A stretch of DNA of 42,956 bases from Microbacterium testaceum (GTDB taxonomy: Bacteria > Actinomycetota > Actinomycetes > Actinomycetales > Microbacteriaceae): the NCBI RefSeq assembly GCF_001476655.1, contig NZ_LDRT01000045.1, forward strand, positions 1 through 42,956, read 5' to 3'. This document shows, one piece after another, positions 41,464-42,956 of this stretch; the stretch's first letter is position 1, and each line of letters starts with the position of its first letter. The translations under genes were made by a program, and so were the position numbers. A model generated the notes under the pieces. That model did no database searches. It was not told the DNA's origin and worked only from the letters and a program-made list of their open reading frames with translations.

Positions 41464-42915
41464 ATGGTGCAGAGCTTCGAGCGCAAGCAGTCCGTCGCGA
41501 TCGTCGGTGGGGGACCCGGTGGCTACGAGGCGGCGCTGTCGGCCGCTCAGCTCGGCGCCGACGTCACCCTCGTGGAGCGCGCGGGAGTGGGCGGCTCCGC
41601 CGTCATCACCGACGTCGTCCCCTCCAAGACCCTGATCGCCACCGCCGACGCCGCGGTGGCGATCCGCAATGCCAGCGAGCTCGGCGTGCAGCTGTTCGCC
41701 CGCGACGATCACGGCAAGCCCCTCACCCCCGAGGTCGCGATCAACCTCGCCGCGGTGAACCAGCGTCTTCTCTCCCTGGCCCGGCAGCAGTCGGACGACA
41801 TGCGCGCGTCCCTGCTCGAGGCGGGCGTCCGGATCATCTCGGGGCACGGGCGGCTCGACGGCCCCGGGGCCGTGGTCGTGTCGACCGAGGCGGGCGGCAC
41901 CGATTTCGACCGCATCGAGGCCGAGACCCTGGTCGTGTCGGTCGGCGCCTCCCCGCGTGAGCTCCCCTCGGCCAAGCCCGACGGCCAGCGCATCCTCACG
42001 TGGACGCAGCTCTACAACATGAAGTCGGTGCCCGCGCACCTCATCGTGGTGGGCTCGGGTGTGACAGGTGCGGAGTTCGCGTCGGCGTACATGAACCTCG
42101 GAGCCAAGGTCACGCTCGTCTCGAGCCGCGATCAGGTGCTGCCCGGAGAGGACCAGGATGCCGCGGCCGTCCTCGAACGCGTCTTCCAGCGCGGTGGCAT
42201 GACGCTGCTGTCGAAGGCGCGCGCCGACTCCGTCGTGAACACCGGCGACGAGGTCGTCGTGACCCTCGCCGACGGCCGGACCATCACCGGCAGCCACTGC
42301 CTCATGGCGGTCGGCTCGATCCCGAACACCGCGGGGATCGGCCTCGCGGAGGCGGGGGTGCAGATGACCTCCTCCGGGCACATCCGCGTCAACCGCGTCG
42401 CGCGCACGTCGGTGCCGAACATCTACGCCGCGGGCGACTGCACGAACTTCTTCCCCCTGGCCTCCGTGGCATCCATGCAGGGTCGACAGGCGATCTTCCA
42501 CGCCCTGGGCGACATCGTGATCCCGCTCGAGACCCGACGGATCACGGCCAACATCTTCACCGCGCCCGAGATCGCGACGGTGGGCTTCAGCGAGCAGGAC
42601 GTCGTCGACGGCAAGATCGCGGGAGTCGTGAAGAAGCTGCCGCTCTCGGCCAACCCGCGCGCGAAGATGCAGGGCATCACCGACGGCTTCGTGAAGTTGA
42701 TCGCCCGCAAGGGCAGCGGCACCGTCATGGGGGGCGTCATCGTCGGCCCGAAGGCGTCGGAGCTGATCTACCCGCTCGCGATCGCGGTGGAGCGGCGTCT
42801 GACCGTCGACCAGGTGGCCCGCGTCTTCGCGGTGTACCCCTCGCTGACCTCGAGCATCACCGACGCCGCGCGCGCGATGCACATCGTCGACCGCGACGAT
42901 CCCGGCGAGGACTGA
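41464..42915 (+). CDS. lpdA: NAD(P)H-quinone dehydrogenase, LpdA-type flavoprotein
   Basis: A 483-residue flavoprotein of the disulfide reductase family. It has the FAD motif VAIVGGGPGGYEAA near the start, a second nucleotide motif VVGSGVTGAEFASAYMNLG, and YAAGDCTNFFPLA. The redox-active Cys pair of lipoamide dehydrogenase is absent: where GGTCLNVGCIPSK is normal, this protein has GGSAVITDVVPSK. That matches Mycobacterium tuberculosis LpdA (Rv3303c), which reduces quinones instead of disulfides. ATG 41464 is preferred since TAGGGAAG lies ten bases ahead. ATG 41455 is the alternative and adds three residues. It stands alone, ending at a hairpin. Confidence 0.9.
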   Translation: MVQSFERKQSVAIVGGGPGGYEAALSAAQLGADVTLVERAGVGGSAVITDVVPSKTLIATADAAVAIRNASELGVQLFARDDHGKPLTPEVAINLAAVNQRLLSLARQQSDDMRASLLEAGVRIISGHGRLDGPGAVVVSTEAGGTDFDRIEAETLVVSVGASPRELPSAKPDGQRILTWTQLYNMKSVPAHLIVVGSGVTGAEFASAYMNLGAKVTLVSSRDQVLPGEDQDAAAVLERVFQRGGMTLLSKARADSVVNTGDEVVVTLADGRTITGSHCLMAVGSIPNTAGIGLAEAGVQMTSSGHIRVNRVARTSVPNIYAAGDCTNFFPLASVASMQGRQAIFHALGDIVIPLETRRITANIFTAPEIATVGFSEQDVVDGKIAGVVKKLPLSANPRAKMQGITDGFVKLIARKGSGTVMGGVIVGPKASELIYPLAIAVERRLTVDQVARVFAVYPSLTSSITDAARAMHIVDRDDPGED

Positions 42916-42922
42916 GCGCGCC

Positions 42923-42947
42923 CGGATGCCGGTCTCCCCGGCATCCG
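42923..42947 (+). terminator. Terminator-like hairpin after lpdA
   Basis: CGGATGCCGG pairs with CCGGCATCCG around a five-base loop, eight bases after the lpdA stop. Like the hairpin after manC it is formed from an inverted pair of the frequent GGATGCC word. No T tract follows. Confidence 0.68.
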
Positions 42948-42956
42948 CCCTCCGCC

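Overview
This window is about 43 kb of high-GC (near 70 %) actinobacterial chromosome. The gene families point to Microbacteriaceae, most likely Microbacterium or a close relative: sdhCDAB, a BMP-type nucleoside ABC transporter, an LpdA-type quinone reductase, a choice-of-anchor G protein with an exosortase, and many GTG starts with ATGA/GTGA overlaps. The first 47 bases are not genomic. They match an untrimmed Illumina Nextera/P5 adapter, so position 1 is probably a contig end. No rRNA, tRNA, CRISPR array or insertion sequence was seen.

Layout. 48-338: non-coding, with two inverted-arm repeats. 339-3499 (minus): trpS, an exonuclease III and a YihY/BrkB membrane protein. 3509-5264 (minus): two tandem HTH/DUF2690 membrane-anchored regulators. 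5653-7594 (plus): five small genes, including a two-helix membrane protein, two lipoproteins, a 47-residue zinc-ribbon-like protein and an unknown protein. The stretch 3.5-8.2 kb lacks the heptamer GGATGCC that is dense almost everywhere else, so it may be acquired. 7663-11218 (minus): sdhCDAB. 11441-12556: manC-like mannose-1-phosphate guanylyltransferase. 12754-20938 (plus): nucleoside uptake and salvage (BMP lipoprotein, ABC ATPase, two permeases, cdd, deoA, add).

20939-22347 holds the most unusual structure. Three copies of an 88 to 92 bp element end in inverted arms (CGGGCGAAACTCCTGA / TCAGGAGTTTCGCCCG) with exactly 56 bp between the arms. They bracket a gene for an AbiEi-like winged helix fused to a DUF559/Vsr-like nuclease, and one arm supplies that gene's stop codon. 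The two repeats at 86-286 are a diverged version in which both arms have changed together.

22348-23124 (minus): membrane-anchored alpha/beta hydrolase. 23396-29197 (minus): mannitol PTS and general PTS (mtlD, EIIA, EIICB, ptsI, HPr, a lone EIIB). The PRD-type activator (29366-31294) is divergent from it. 31376-36104 (minus): a tightly coupled surface-protein operon of choice-of-anchor G protein, a 64-residue protein that is little more than a sorting signal, GT2 glycosyltransferase, exosortase and UDP-GlcNAc 2-epimerase. A large LuxR-family ATPase regulator (36368-38794) diverges from it. 38873-41376 (minus): purine nucleoside phosphorylase and a phosphohexomutase-family enzyme. 41464-42915 (plus): lpdA.

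How the genes fit together. The BMP transporter imports nucleosides. Cdd, DeoA, Add and PNP deaminate and phosphorolyse them, and the mutase beside PNP may return the pentose-1-phosphate to central metabolism. The PTS block feeds mannitol to fructose-6-phosphate. The exosortase operon probably builds and anchors a glycosylated surface protein.
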